Made by a program: the position numbers and the translations under genes. Under the pieces are notes generated by a model. That model searched no databases and was not told the DNA's origin. It saw nothing but the letters and a program-made list of their open reading frames with translations. Positions 9,143 to 17,293 of a stretch of 64,000 nucleotides of DNA are shown here, piece after piece. The stretch is taken from the NCBI RefSeq assembly GCF_001557875.1, contig NZ_LNRF01000002.1, forward strand, positions 124,001 to 188,000, in the 5' to 3' direction. The stretch is from Vibrio splendidus (GTDB lineage Bacteria > Pseudomonadota > Gammaproteobacteria > Enterobacterales > Vibrionaceae). Position 1 is the stretch's first letter. Each line of letters begins with the position of its first letter.

Positions 9143-10498
9143 TTAAGATTCTTGAGTGATTTGCTCGATGTCCACGATCTTTGAACGGTTCATTACGATT
9201 TTCCAACGGTAATAGGTCGGTTCGTTATCGTGATTGTTCTCTTTAATGATTAGGTTGAGCAAGTGACGTTTTTCTACGGATTCACGGCTAACTTGCCCTT
9301 CATTCAAGCGATACACCTTATTTGATCCCTTATCCATCAAACGGGTCAGCGCTCTGAGACTGATAGATAGTGTTTCACGAGTCTCTTCATAACCACTCAT
9401 GAACGTCGACGTCGACATCTCCGTATGCGAACGGTAATGCAATATTTGCTCTTCGCGTTGAACGACACGCTTCTTACGTATCGATTGAATACGGTCTGCT
9501 AACTTGGAGAAATTCGCATAGTCCAACCATTCAAGCTTATGGCCGACAGACTTATTGGTCGTTGGGTCATAGTAACGACGCTTCCATTTCGGCTTGCCTT
9601 TACGGAGCCAGCGCCAAAGGATGTCTCTTAAGTCATCTTTGAATATCTCACGCAATGCGTAGATAAATGACATAGACACGATGAAAGAGGCCGTAATCTC
9701 GCCCAAGAAATCACGGGCCAAAATGACGGTTGTCGTCACCACCACCATAACTAAGCCAGTCGCAATACCTTTAACAGCACGTTTGACGTTTTTACCCATG
9801 GAGGTGGTCTTCTCCTTGAGTACGATAGGGTGTTCTATTAAACGTCTTAGTAGTCGCATCTTATTACTCAGACGGGTGACGTCTTCACGTACCTTAGCTG
9901 AGTTATAGCGATTAAGTTTTCGATGGGCGGTCTCTTTTTCACAAAGCGTCAAGAGGCGCTCTTTTATCGTCGAATATTCACTGCCACGTGGCATATGTGA
10001 TACCAAAGATAAGAACTTTTGCTCCGTGTACCAAGAAAGGTAATTATCGATATTGGCATAATAGCGCTTTAGGTTTTCTTCATAAGGAATACTACGACGA
10101 AGCTTCTTCAAGATGTCTAACGCGAGCTCAATGACTTCATCAACCTCATCAGCTGTTACGTCGTCACTATCAGTTTTATTCAAGCTGTTTACTGCTTTAT
10201 CTAAAGCAATAACATATTGGTAGGCGAACAAACTCAAACTGACACGATACTGTGTTGTCGATAAGCGTCCACGTTTTGCCAAGCGGCTATGTACTAGTGG
10301 TAATAGTGTCTTGTCACTATAGTAAGCGCGCTTTTGAGTAATTGAGCTGTAGAAGAAGGCACTTTCAGAAAGTACTTCAGGAGTCAGTCCGAGTTCACCG
10401 GGAATGAATAGATAAACGTCCATGTCGAGCTTTTTGGTCTTCGCCATCGCATGGTTAATTTTAAGTGTTATCGCATCTTGTTTGTCAACGGTGATCAA
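9143..10498 (-). CDS. Uncharacterised 451-aa protein with two central membrane helices
   Basis: I do not recognise the family. The protein has a soluble N-terminal part of about 240 residues, rich in charged helices, two adjacent hydrophobic segments (about 245-261, GLVMVVVTTTVILA, and about 266-282, ITASFIVSMSFIYAL), then a very basic stretch (RWLRKGKPKWKRRYYD, about 296-311) and a soluble C-terminal domain ending in a beta-like tail. This suggests a hairpin membrane anchor with both large domains on one side, probably cytoplasmic (positive-inside rule). No catalytic motif is visible. Single-gene unit; codon use is like its neighbours, so it is probably a resident lineage gene. Confidence 0.75.
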   Translation of the reverse strand: MITVDKQDAITLKINHAMAKTKKLDMDVYLFIPGELGLTPEVLSESAFFYSSITQKRAYYSDKTLLPLVHSRLAKRGRLSTTQYRVSLSLFAYQYVIALDKAVNSLNKTDSDDVTADEVDEVIELALDILKKLRRSIPYEENLKRYYANIDNYLSWYTEQKFLSLVSHMPRGSEYSTIKERLLTLCEKETAHRKLNRYNSAKVREDVTRLSNKMRLLRRLIEHPIVLKEKTTSMGKNVKRAVKGIATGLVMVVVTTTVILARDFLGEITASFIVSMSFIYALREIFKDDLRDILWRWLRKGKPKWKRRYYDPTTNKSVGHKLEWLDYANFSKLADRIQSIRKKRVVQREEQILHYRSHTEMSTSTFMSGYEETRETLSISLRALTRLMDKGSNKVYRLNEGQVSRESVEKRHLLNLIIKENNHDNEPTYYRWKIVMNRSKIVDIEQITQES

Positions 10499-10595
10499 CG
10501 ATGTCTCCTAGAATGTAAAAATATGAATGAAACTAGCGAAAGCATATCAGAGATCACGTATAATCTCCGCCAAATTTAAAGTAGAGACAATCTTG

Positions 10596-11435
10596 ATGAT
10601 TAATATTGGTCAAATAAACAACTTAGAAGTAGTAAAACAAGCAGACTTCGGTGTATTCCTTGACGCGAGCGACTATGGAACCGTGTTGCTGCCGAAACGA
10701 TTTACTCCTGAAGGTGTTGAAATTGGTCAAAAGCTAGATGTGTTCTTATACATTGATTCTGATAACCAGATCGCTGCAACCACTGAAACCCCAATTGCCC
10801 AAGTAGGCCAGTTTGGCTTGATGACAGTTGAAGGTGTTAACAGTACGGGTGCATTCATGAGCTGGGGCGTGAAAGGTAAAGACCTTCTTGTTCCTTTCAG
10901 CGAGCAGCGCGGTCGTTTAAACGAAGGCCAGTCAATCTTAGTCTATGTGTATATCGATAAAGCATCGAGCCGTATTGTTGGTACAACGAAGTTCAACAAA
11001 TGGTTAGACAAAACGCCAGCGACTTATAAGCAAAATGAACAAGTGGATCTTATAATCGCTGAACGTAGCCAATTGGGTTACAAAGCGATTGTGAACGGTG
11101 AACACTGGGGTATGATTTTCCCGTCAGACATTATCGGTAAGCTGTTCATTGGTAAAACGCTAAAAGGCTACATTAAAAACGTTCGTGAAGAAGACGGTAA
11201 GATTGACTTGTCCCTTCAGAAAATTGGTGTAGCTAAAATGGATGACCTGAGCACAAAGGTTCTTGACCTACTTGAAAAGAAAGGCGGTTACTTGCCTCTG
11301 AATGATAAGTCTTCTCCTGAGGTTATTTTCTCTGCATTCAGAACCAGCAAGGGTACTTTCAAGAAGACGATTGGTGGTTTGTACAAATCTGGTAAGATCA
11401 CTATCGACAAAGAAGGTATCAGCTTAGTTAAATAA
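10596..11435 (+). CDS. CvfB family S1-domain RNA-binding protein
   Basis: Cytosolic RNA-binding protein of the CvfB/YitL family (279 aa): tandem S1-like OB folds (the first from MINIGQINNLEVVKQADFGVFLD, with ADFGVFLDASDYGTVLLPKR; a second near GAFMSWGVKGKDLLVPF; a third near GKTLKGYIKNVREEDGKIDLSL) and a C-terminal winged-helix segment (SPEVIFSAFRTSKGTFKKTIGGLYKSGKI). In Staphylococcus, CvfB influences virulence gene expression. The open frame extends 23 codons upstream, but the ATG at 10596 begins exactly where the family begins and follows GTAGAGA; the longer version would run through probable promoter sequence. Confidence 0.87.
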   Translation: MINIGQINNLEVVKQADFGVFLDASDYGTVLLPKRFTPEGVEIGQKLDVFLYIDSDNQIAATTETPIAQVGQFGLMTVEGVNSTGAFMSWGVKGKDLLVPFSEQRGRLNEGQSILVYVYIDKASSRIVGTTKFNKWLDKTPATYKQNEQVDLIIAERSQLGYKAIVNGEHWGMIFPSDIIGKLFIGKTLKGYIKNVREEDGKIDLSLQKIGVAKMDDLSTKVLDLLEKKGGYLPLNDKSSPEVIFSAFRTSKGTFKKTIGGLYKSGKITIDKEGISLVK

Positions 11436-11448
11436 GCGAACCTGTCGG

Positions 11449-11550
11449 TCAAAAAAAAGCCCAAACCTTCCTGTTTGGGCTTAGGGGAAAGGGCTCCGAA
11501 GAGCCTACGCTAATCGTTCTAATCTCTAGACTATAGATAGAAGTCTAGTT
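11449..11550 (-). ncRNA. sdsR: Structured small RNA, SdsR/RyeB-like
   Basis: No gene fits here, but the minus strand reads as an ordered sRNA. In transcript order: a 5' hairpin CTAGACT/AGTCTAG (11548-11526); single-stranded AACG then TTAGCG (11513-11508); a perfect GGCTC-TTCG-GAGCC hairpin with a UUCG tetraloop (11505-11492); a pyrimidine linker CTTTCCCCT (11491-11483); and a terminator stem AAGCCCAAAC/GTTTGGGCTT with loop AGGAAG (11482-11457) followed by eight U. From memory, enterobacterial SdsR has the same order: UUAGCG, a GGCUC..GAGCC stem, UUUCCCU, and a terminator whose loop holds CAGGAA. E. coli sdsR also lies a few genes from yebU (rsmF). The 5' end is uncertain; a CTATAGT box at 11536-11530 could be a sigma-S -10, giving a shorter form. 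Identity inferred; structure seen directly. Confidence 0.72.
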
Positions 11551-11668
11551 TAAATTCTCCAATAAGCGATTTTTGTTATTAAAAAATAGTGACTTGAATT
11601 GATATTTGTATAAGTAAGTGTTGATTTCACAACGCTTTCCCTCGAAATGAAGTAGCCGACAAGAATAG

Positions 11669-11712
11669 AAAAAGCCCAAACAATTAACGTTGTTTGGGCT
11701 TTTTGTTTTTTT
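11669..11712. terminator. rsmF terminator (bidirectional)
   Basis: Perfect inverted repeat of 15-bp arms (11669-11683 and 11690-11704) with loop TTAACG, flanked by A and T runs. Its core AAGCCCAAAC is identical to the stem of the sRNA terminator 200 bp away. Confidence 0.87.
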
Positions 11713-11740
11713 CATTACAGTGCGAACTTTTCTCGAGTGA

Positions 11741-13162
11741 CTAGAAAAGGTTCTTATCGCGGACCAGTTCGCGTGGTAAACCGTTCTTCACTCGGTTGCC
11801 AACCCACTTACCAAGGCCAATAATCGCGCCGTTGTATTTCACTAAGACTTCACCTTTGCCAGACAAGCCTTCAGGGCGAACGTCGCGTCCCATGAACCAT
11901 TCGCGAGCATCTTCAATAGTGAGTTCAACAATGTTGGCTTCGTTACCTGTTGCAAGCGTTGTCGCGATTTGGTGTTGCCAGCGATAACCTTTTTTATGGG
12001 TTTCGGCAATCTTGATTCCCATGCGAGAGAAACGGAATTCACCGATCATAGGCTCTAGCGCTTCTGGGAATAGCCAAACGTCTTTATCTCGAATCCAAAC
12101 TTGAGTATCGCTTGGCAATTCGATATCGAGAGTACTCATTAGTTGTTCAGCGACTTCTTGCTGAGTTTTCTTTGATGCTTTCTCAAATGGGAATTTACCC
12201 ATACGCTTTTTAACTTCTGGTGGAGTAACTGACGCTAATTTACGGATACGTGCAACGAAGAAACCTTCTGAGTCATACACTTGTGGAAAAATGTGTAGAA
12301 AGCCTTCTTCTGTTGTGGTTGCTTTCGCATTGTCGAACAGTGATTCAAGAGATTCGAATTCTACCGCATCACCAAAAGTCTCTTTTAGGTGATGACACAC
12401 TTGTTGGTTCTCCTCAGTACTTAACGTACATGTTGAGTAAACCAAAATACCATTAGGTTTAAGAGCATGAAACGCACTTTCAATGAGATCTTTTTGAGTG
12501 TCAGCAATATCGACTACAGATTGATAAGTCCAGTTCTTCATCGCATCAGCGTCTTTACGAATGGTACCTTCGCCAGAGCAGGGCGCGTCTAGCAGCACAG
12601 CATCAAACTGTTCTGGTAACCAACCGCCGAAAACTCGACCGTCAAAGTTACTTAGAGCGGCATTACGAACACCACAACGTTCGATGTTAGCGTGAAGGAC
12701 TTTCACACGGCTTGCTGCGTATTCATTGGCAACCAATACACCGCGATTATTCATTAGCGCAGCGATTTGCGTGGTTTTAGAGCCGGGTGCAGCCGCTGTG
12801 TCTAACACCGCTTGGTACTCAGCTCCACCTTGGAAAAGTGCCGAAGGTGGCATCATCGAGCTGGCTTCTTGAATGTAGAAAAGACCAGACATGTGTTCTG
12901 CCGTATTACCTAGTGGTGCTTCACTTTCATCAGCTGTAATCCAAAAGCCCGTTTCGCACCAAGGTACAGGTTCCAGTTCCCAGCCTTTCTCTTTTGCTCG
13001 TACTAGGAAGTCTTCAACACTGATTTTCAATGTGTTGACTCGAATACTTTTACGAAGTGGTTTTTGGCATGAAGCGACAAAAGAAGCCATATCTAGATGA
13101 CTAGGCATGATCGCTTCGATGTGCGTTAGGAATTCTTCTGGAATATATACGTTAGCGTGCAA
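11741..13162 (-). CDS. rsmF: RsmF, 16S rRNA m5C1407 methyltransferase
   Basis: SAM-dependent 5-methylcytosine methyltransferase acting on 16S rRNA C1407 in the 30S subunit (YebU in E. coli). 473 aa, close to the E. coli 479. Visible are the RNA-binding N-terminus (PLRKSIRVNTLKIS), the SAM site VLDTAAAPGSKTTQIAALM, the release cysteine in DAPCSGEGTIRKD, the catalytic cysteine in YSTCTLSTEENQQV, and a C-terminal PUA-like extension. It is downstream of letAB on the same strand, as in enteric bacteria, but a hairpin in the 149-bp gap suggests at least partly separate transcription. Confidence 0.94.
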   Translation of the reverse strand: MHANVYIPEEFLTHIEAIMPSHLDMASFVASCQKPLRKSIRVNTLKISVEDFLVRAKEKGWELEPVPWCETGFWITADESEAPLGNTAEHMSGLFYIQEASSMMPPSALFQGGAEYQAVLDTAAAPGSKTTQIAALMNNRGVLVANEYAASRVKVLHANIERCGVRNAALSNFDGRVFGGWLPEQFDAVLLDAPCSGEGTIRKDADAMKNWTYQSVVDIADTQKDLIESAFHALKPNGILVYSTCTLSTEENQQVCHHLKETFGDAVEFESLESLFDNAKATTTEEGFLHIFPQVYDSEGFFVARIRKLASVTPPEVKKRMGKFPFEKASKKTQQEVAEQLMSTLDIELPSDTQVWIRDKDVWLFPEALEPMIGEFRFSRMGIKIAETHKKGYRWQHQIATTLATGNEANIVELTIEDAREWFMGRDVRPEGLSGKGEVLVKYNGAIIGLGKWVGNRVKNGLPRELVRDKNLF

Positions 13163-13245
13163 AAGAGTATCTCGATTTATTGCATTAATGCGGTGAGTTT
13201 AAAGCAAAATGAGGCCGTCCTAAACCATATTTACAGCAAACAACT

Positions 13246-13271
13246 AAAATGCAGCCTAATGGCTGCATTTT
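13246..13271 (-). terminator. Hairpin after letB
   Basis: AAAATGCAGCC (13246-13256) and GGCTGCATTTT (13261-13271) form a strong stem with loop TAAT, ending in only four U on the minus strand. Probable letAB terminator. Confidence 0.7.
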
Positions 13272-13311
13272 GATGAAGAATTAATCTTCCTGAAACGTGT
13301 GGGAATTCACT

Positions 13312-15969
13312 CTATGGGCGAGGAATCGCGGTTCTCCATGATTTCCACTCATCTTCGGCTTGAGGATAGAGATAGAAAGACTGATCTTCGCTTGCCACTG
13401 GTTGAAGTTCATTCGTCGGTGGGGTTGAGAATGTAATACCACCTCTTAATAAGCTGTCTACCGTTCCGGCTTTGATGTTTGCGCCTGACAGACCGATAGA
13501 GACATCGACGCCCGACACGTTCCAGAACACAGTGTTTGCGCGAATTAGATACGCGTAATCAGGTTCTATTTGAATCGTAGAGATAATGCGGTCGGCAAAC
13601 TCGCCTAGCTGAACATCGATAACACTACCAATTTCAAGTTCGCGGAATAGGATAGGTGTGCCTTCTGATACCGAGCCTCGCGTTTCGCTTTGTAGCTGGA
13701 ATATCTTACCTTCAGGCTGCACTGGTCCCTTGCTAAGCTCAAATTTCGTGTTTCTTTCACCTTTGCCCGGATCTACGTTGATGTGTTTAGAGAGCAGCGC
13801 AGAGACGTTTTTGATGCCGTTAAGACCAATCTCAGGTTCTGCCAACCAGAAGTGACTGTTCGCCACGGCAATCTTGTCGACGTACTCAGGTAAAATACGC
13901 GCAGTAATCTCAATGCCGCCTTTGTTGAAGTTCGGAATCACCAAAGTAACCTCACCAACAGTGACACCTTGATATTTGATCGCCATGCCCTTGCTAACTT
14001 CTTGATCGCCAGAAGAGGTGATCGTAATCGCGCGGCCAAATTTTCGAGCGGATTTCGAATCTTTATAAAGCTTCCATACATCGCCGAGTTTGTTGTCGAT
14101 TCCCGGCAAAGAGTCAAAAGCAATACCGCCTTGGATAAGGGTTTTAACTGGCGCCGCTTTAATACTGATACCCGATAGCGATGCATCAACCTCAACGCCT
14201 GAACGGTTCCAGAAAACGGTATGCTTATTGAGTAAGTGCGTATAACGATTTTCGATCGTGACTTTGATTCTTACACCACCGTCTGCTAGCTGAAAATCAG
14301 AAATGCTACCCACTTGTAGGTTGCGATAGAGTAGTGGACTGCCTTTAGAAATTGAAGGTAACTCACTCGCAAACAACGAAAGCGTCTTTGAGCCGGACTG
14401 ATTAAACTTAGCGATTTCTGCTAACGATTTACTTTGGAAAAGTTGGTAGTCTGTTCGAGCTTCAGATTTACCTTCACTTACAAAGCTAATCGAGCCAGTC
14501 AGAAGCTGTTTTGCTGGTGGAACCGTAACACTCAATCCTGATTCGGTAAGCTCCGCGGTCGCACTGCCTGTCACGAAGAACCGGTTGTGGCTTTTAATAA
14601 GGTGCGCGTACTCGTTGTCGATAAGCGCATCCATAAACACTTCGTGCTTATCAGAACCCGTACCAACACCATCAACTAATCCCACATGGATGATAGAGCC
14701 AACGGCAATACCTTTGTAGAGCAGTTGTGTACCGACATCCAGTCCGAACGAATTGTTTGAGGTTAAGCGAATCGCAACGGATTTCTCTTGTTCCTGACTG
14801 AATTCGTTCTTGCGGATCGCAGTAAATCGACGGGCTTTTTCACCTTCGCCCGGTACCAAGGTTAAAAAGTTACCTGTCACTAAGTTGGCAATGTTTTTCA
14901 TGCCAGTAAGCGATAGTTCAGCTTCTTCTAGAACGAATTTACTGCCGCTATTTAAAAAGTCACTGAATGCCGGCTGGATAGCAGCGGATGCGACCACGTT
15001 TTCACGTCCTTCGCTTAATGATAAGTCGGTGATTTGACCGATTTCAATACCGCGATACATGATCGGAGCACCTGTCGCACTGATCTTGTTATCATCGGGA
15101 ACAGCGATCTTGATAGAGATACCACGGCCCGCTGTTTTCAAATCTGGGTAAAGCTTGAACTTGGTGTTCATCTCAACCGGTTCGCCTTCTCCTGGAGAAT
15201 CCACGGCGATAGAGCCACCTAATAGGGCACTTAGGCTTTCTAAGCGCACGTCAACACCTGAAAATCCAATACTGGCACCTAAGCCACTGACATTCCAAAA
15301 ACGGCTTTGATCGGTAATGATATGGCTGTATTCATCTTTAATTGACGCTTGAATGGTTACGGATTTAGCGTTGTCGTTTAGCTGGTAGTTGTAAACCTCA
15401 CCAATGGGGATTTTACGATAAACGATTTGAGAGCCAACAGACACACCACCCAGATCTTTGGTCGTCAATGAGATGTTTAGACCTTCAGAAGCCAGCAAAT
15501 CAGAAGGGGACGACTCTAAAGCCTGAAAAACGGTTTCTGGTTCTTCTTTAGTTTCGCTAGGGTGTATAGCAATATAGTTACCTGAAACAAGTGCATCTAA
15601 CCCAGAGATACCAGACAAACTCGCCGTTGGCTTTACGAGCCAAAAACGTGTGCCTTTTGATAGCAGCTTCTTCGCTTCTGGGTAGATGTCAGCATCAACA
15701 TAGATACTCGATAAATCTTTGGATAAGGTGATGTCGCGCACCATACCCACCTCTAAGCCTTGGTAACGAATCGTTGTTCGACCTGCGACTAAACCTGCGG
15801 CATCTGAGAAGTATATCTGCACACGTTGGCCTGCATCGTGGATCGATTTCATGACCAACCAACCGGCTAATGCGACGGTTAATATCGGCAGAATCCACAA
15901 AGGTGAGATGCCTTTGTTTTTCCTTACTTCTGGTGAATATGACGTTTGTGATTGGTTATCGTTGTTCAT
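13312..15969 (-). CDS. letB: LetB, seven-MCE-domain envelope lipid-transport protein
   Basis: Periplasm-spanning MCE protein (YebT/LetB; 885 aa, E. coli 877) that forms a stacked hexameric tunnel for lipids between inner and outer membrane. One N-terminal membrane helix (ISPLWILPILTVALAGWLV, about 21-39) is followed by seven MCE repeats, each seen as a G-x-x-I/L-x-Y-x-G/R-x-x-V/I-G-x-V motif: IRYQGLEVG, IVYRKIPIG, IMYRGIEIG, LLYKGIAVG, LLYRNLQVG, IKYQGVTVG and ILFRELEIG. Seven domains identify LetB rather than three-domain PqiB. It overlaps the 3' end of letA by 14 bp, implying coupled translation. Confidence 0.95.
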   Translation of the reverse strand: MNNDNQSQTSYSPEVRKNKGISPLWILPILTVALAGWLVMKSIHDAGQRVQIYFSDAAGLVAGRTTIRYQGLEVGMVRDITLSKDLSSIYVDADIYPEAKKLLSKGTRFWLVKPTASLSGISGLDALVSGNYIAIHPSETKEEPETVFQALESSPSDLLASEGLNISLTTKDLGGVSVGSQIVYRKIPIGEVYNYQLNDNAKSVTIQASIKDEYSHIITDQSRFWNVSGLGASIGFSGVDVRLESLSALLGGSIAVDSPGEGEPVEMNTKFKLYPDLKTAGRGISIKIAVPDDNKISATGAPIMYRGIEIGQITDLSLSEGRENVVASAAIQPAFSDFLNSGSKFVLEEAELSLTGMKNIANLVTGNFLTLVPGEGEKARRFTAIRKNEFSQEQEKSVAIRLTSNNSFGLDVGTQLLYKGIAVGSIIHVGLVDGVGTGSDKHEVFMDALIDNEYAHLIKSHNRFFVTGSATAELTESGLSVTVPPAKQLLTGSISFVSEGKSEARTDYQLFQSKSLAEIAKFNQSGSKTLSLFASELPSISKGSPLLYRNLQVGSISDFQLADGGVRIKVTIENRYTHLLNKHTVFWNRSGVEVDASLSGISIKAAPVKTLIQGGIAFDSLPGIDNKLGDVWKLYKDSKSARKFGRAITITSSGDQEVSKGMAIKYQGVTVGEVTLVIPNFNKGGIEITARILPEYVDKIAVANSHFWLAEPEIGLNGIKNVSALLSKHINVDPGKGERNTKFELSKGPVQPEGKIFQLQSETRGSVSEGTPILFRELEIGSVIDVQLGEFADRIISTIQIEPDYAYLIRANTVFWNVSGVDVSIGLSGANIKAGTVDSLLRGGITFSTPPTNELQPVASEDQSFYLYPQAEDEWKSWRTAIPRP

Positions 15970-17227
15970 TCACTGACTCATCTTTAGAGGTGTAGTTATC
16001 CCAAATTAGCCTAGGATCTAAGCTTTCCGCTGCTAGCATCGTGAGAACAACAACGACGCCAAAAGCGACTGCACCATAACCTGGTGTAAAGTTTAAAATT
16101 TGTCCGCGGTCGACCAAGGTCATCATGATCGAAATGACGAATAGATCCATAACCGACCATTTTCCCACCCATTTCACGATGAAATAGATGGTCATACGTT
16201 GCCTGTGGTAAACCGCACGTTTCATCTTGATACAGATTAAGATGTACGCGAGGCCCAGTATTTTCGCTACGGGAACGACGATACTGGCAATAAAAATGAT
16301 CGCTGCAATGCCATACATATCGCTATTTATTAGCGACGCGACACCGGAAATTATTGTGTCTTCTAGCCTTTGTCCGTTAGTGATAAGGATAGAAATCGGA
16401 ATGACGTTGGCTGGCACAATAGCCACTGATGCGGCAAACAACAGTGCCCACGTCTTCTGTATAGAGTAGGGCTTGCGGTGGTATAAGTCATGGTGACAAC
16501 GCACGCAAGTATATCCATCCGGTTGAGATAGGTGGCAGTTGTGGCAGTGTACGTTCTTACTTTCAGCAAATGAGTAGTCAGATTCTTTTGTCCAAGCTTC
16601 CCAGTAGCGACGCACGCTGATGCGGCTTACCAACAATACACTGAAAAGCTGCAGAAGAATCAGGCCAACCAATCCAGGGCCGACAAAAATATCTGAGTAA
16701 TCTTGCAGTTTGAAACATGAGACCGCCAAACTTACCAGAAACACATCCAACATCATCCAATGCTTTAATGTCTGGATGATGGCTAACGCATACTTAAATG
16801 GTGTAAAAAATTTAAAGCGCAATGATAAATGGGTAATGAGTACCGATGTACACACGAGTAACGGAGCGATCGAACTGCAGAACAGAATCAGTAAGCCAAG
16901 CAGAGGGAAGCCTTCACCCATTAAAGTAAAGACGCCGGATGGTAATGTTGCAGGTATCATGACACCAATCAGGCGAATACTGATGAATTCAAAAAAGTGC
17001 GAGGGGATAAACAGCAATAAGCAGGTAATCGCAATTGCTAGGTTTCCAGAGAGGCTAGGGGTGCCGCCTCTATAAAGCTGAGTACCACACCTTGGACAGT
17101 AAGCGGATTTCCCCAAAGGGATGTCCATTTTATCTACGGGAAGCTCGCAGCCCTGACAAAGACGCACTGAGCTGCTGTCGCATTGGTGTTTTGTTGATAA
17201 AGCGTTGGTTATGGATGAGGAGGTCAC
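15956..17227 (-). CDS. letA: LetA, PqiA-family inner-membrane partner of LetB
   Basis: Polytopic inner-membrane protein (YebS/LetA) that feeds or receives lipid for LetB. Two tandem PqiA units, each with a zinc-ribbon-like Cys pair set (CQGC..CPRC near the N-terminus; CHNCH..CVRCH about residue 220) followed by four hydrophobic helices. About 423 aa. The frame is open to a TTG at 17239, but GGGAGG lies just upstream of the GTG at 17227, so that is the likelier start. Operon with letB (14-bp overlap). Function by orthology with E. coli LetAB. Confidence 0.93.
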   Translation of the reverse strand: MTSSSITNALSTKHQCDSSSVRLCQGCELPVDKMDIPLGKSAYCPRCGTQLYRGGTPSLSGNLAIAITCLLLFIPSHFFEFISIRLIGVMIPATLPSGVFTLMGEGFPLLGLLILFCSSIAPLLVCTSVLITHLSLRFKFFTPFKYALAIIQTLKHWMMLDVFLVSLAVSCFKLQDYSDIFVGPGLVGLILLQLFSVLLVSRISVRRYWEAWTKESDYSFAESKNVHCHNCHLSQPDGYTCVRCHHDLYHRKPYSIQKTWALLFAASVAIVPANVIPISILITNGQRLEDTIISGVASLINSDMYGIAAIIFIASIVVPVAKILGLAYILICIKMKRAVYHRQRMTIYFIVKWVGKWSVMDLFVISIMMTLVDRGQILNFTPGYGAVAFGVVVVLTMLAAESLDPRLIWDNYTSKDESVNEQR

Positions 17228-17293
17228 GCGACCTCCCAAGTTGAAACAGCAATCAGGCTTTTAAGCTGACTTAAATTCCTAGAACAATAAACA

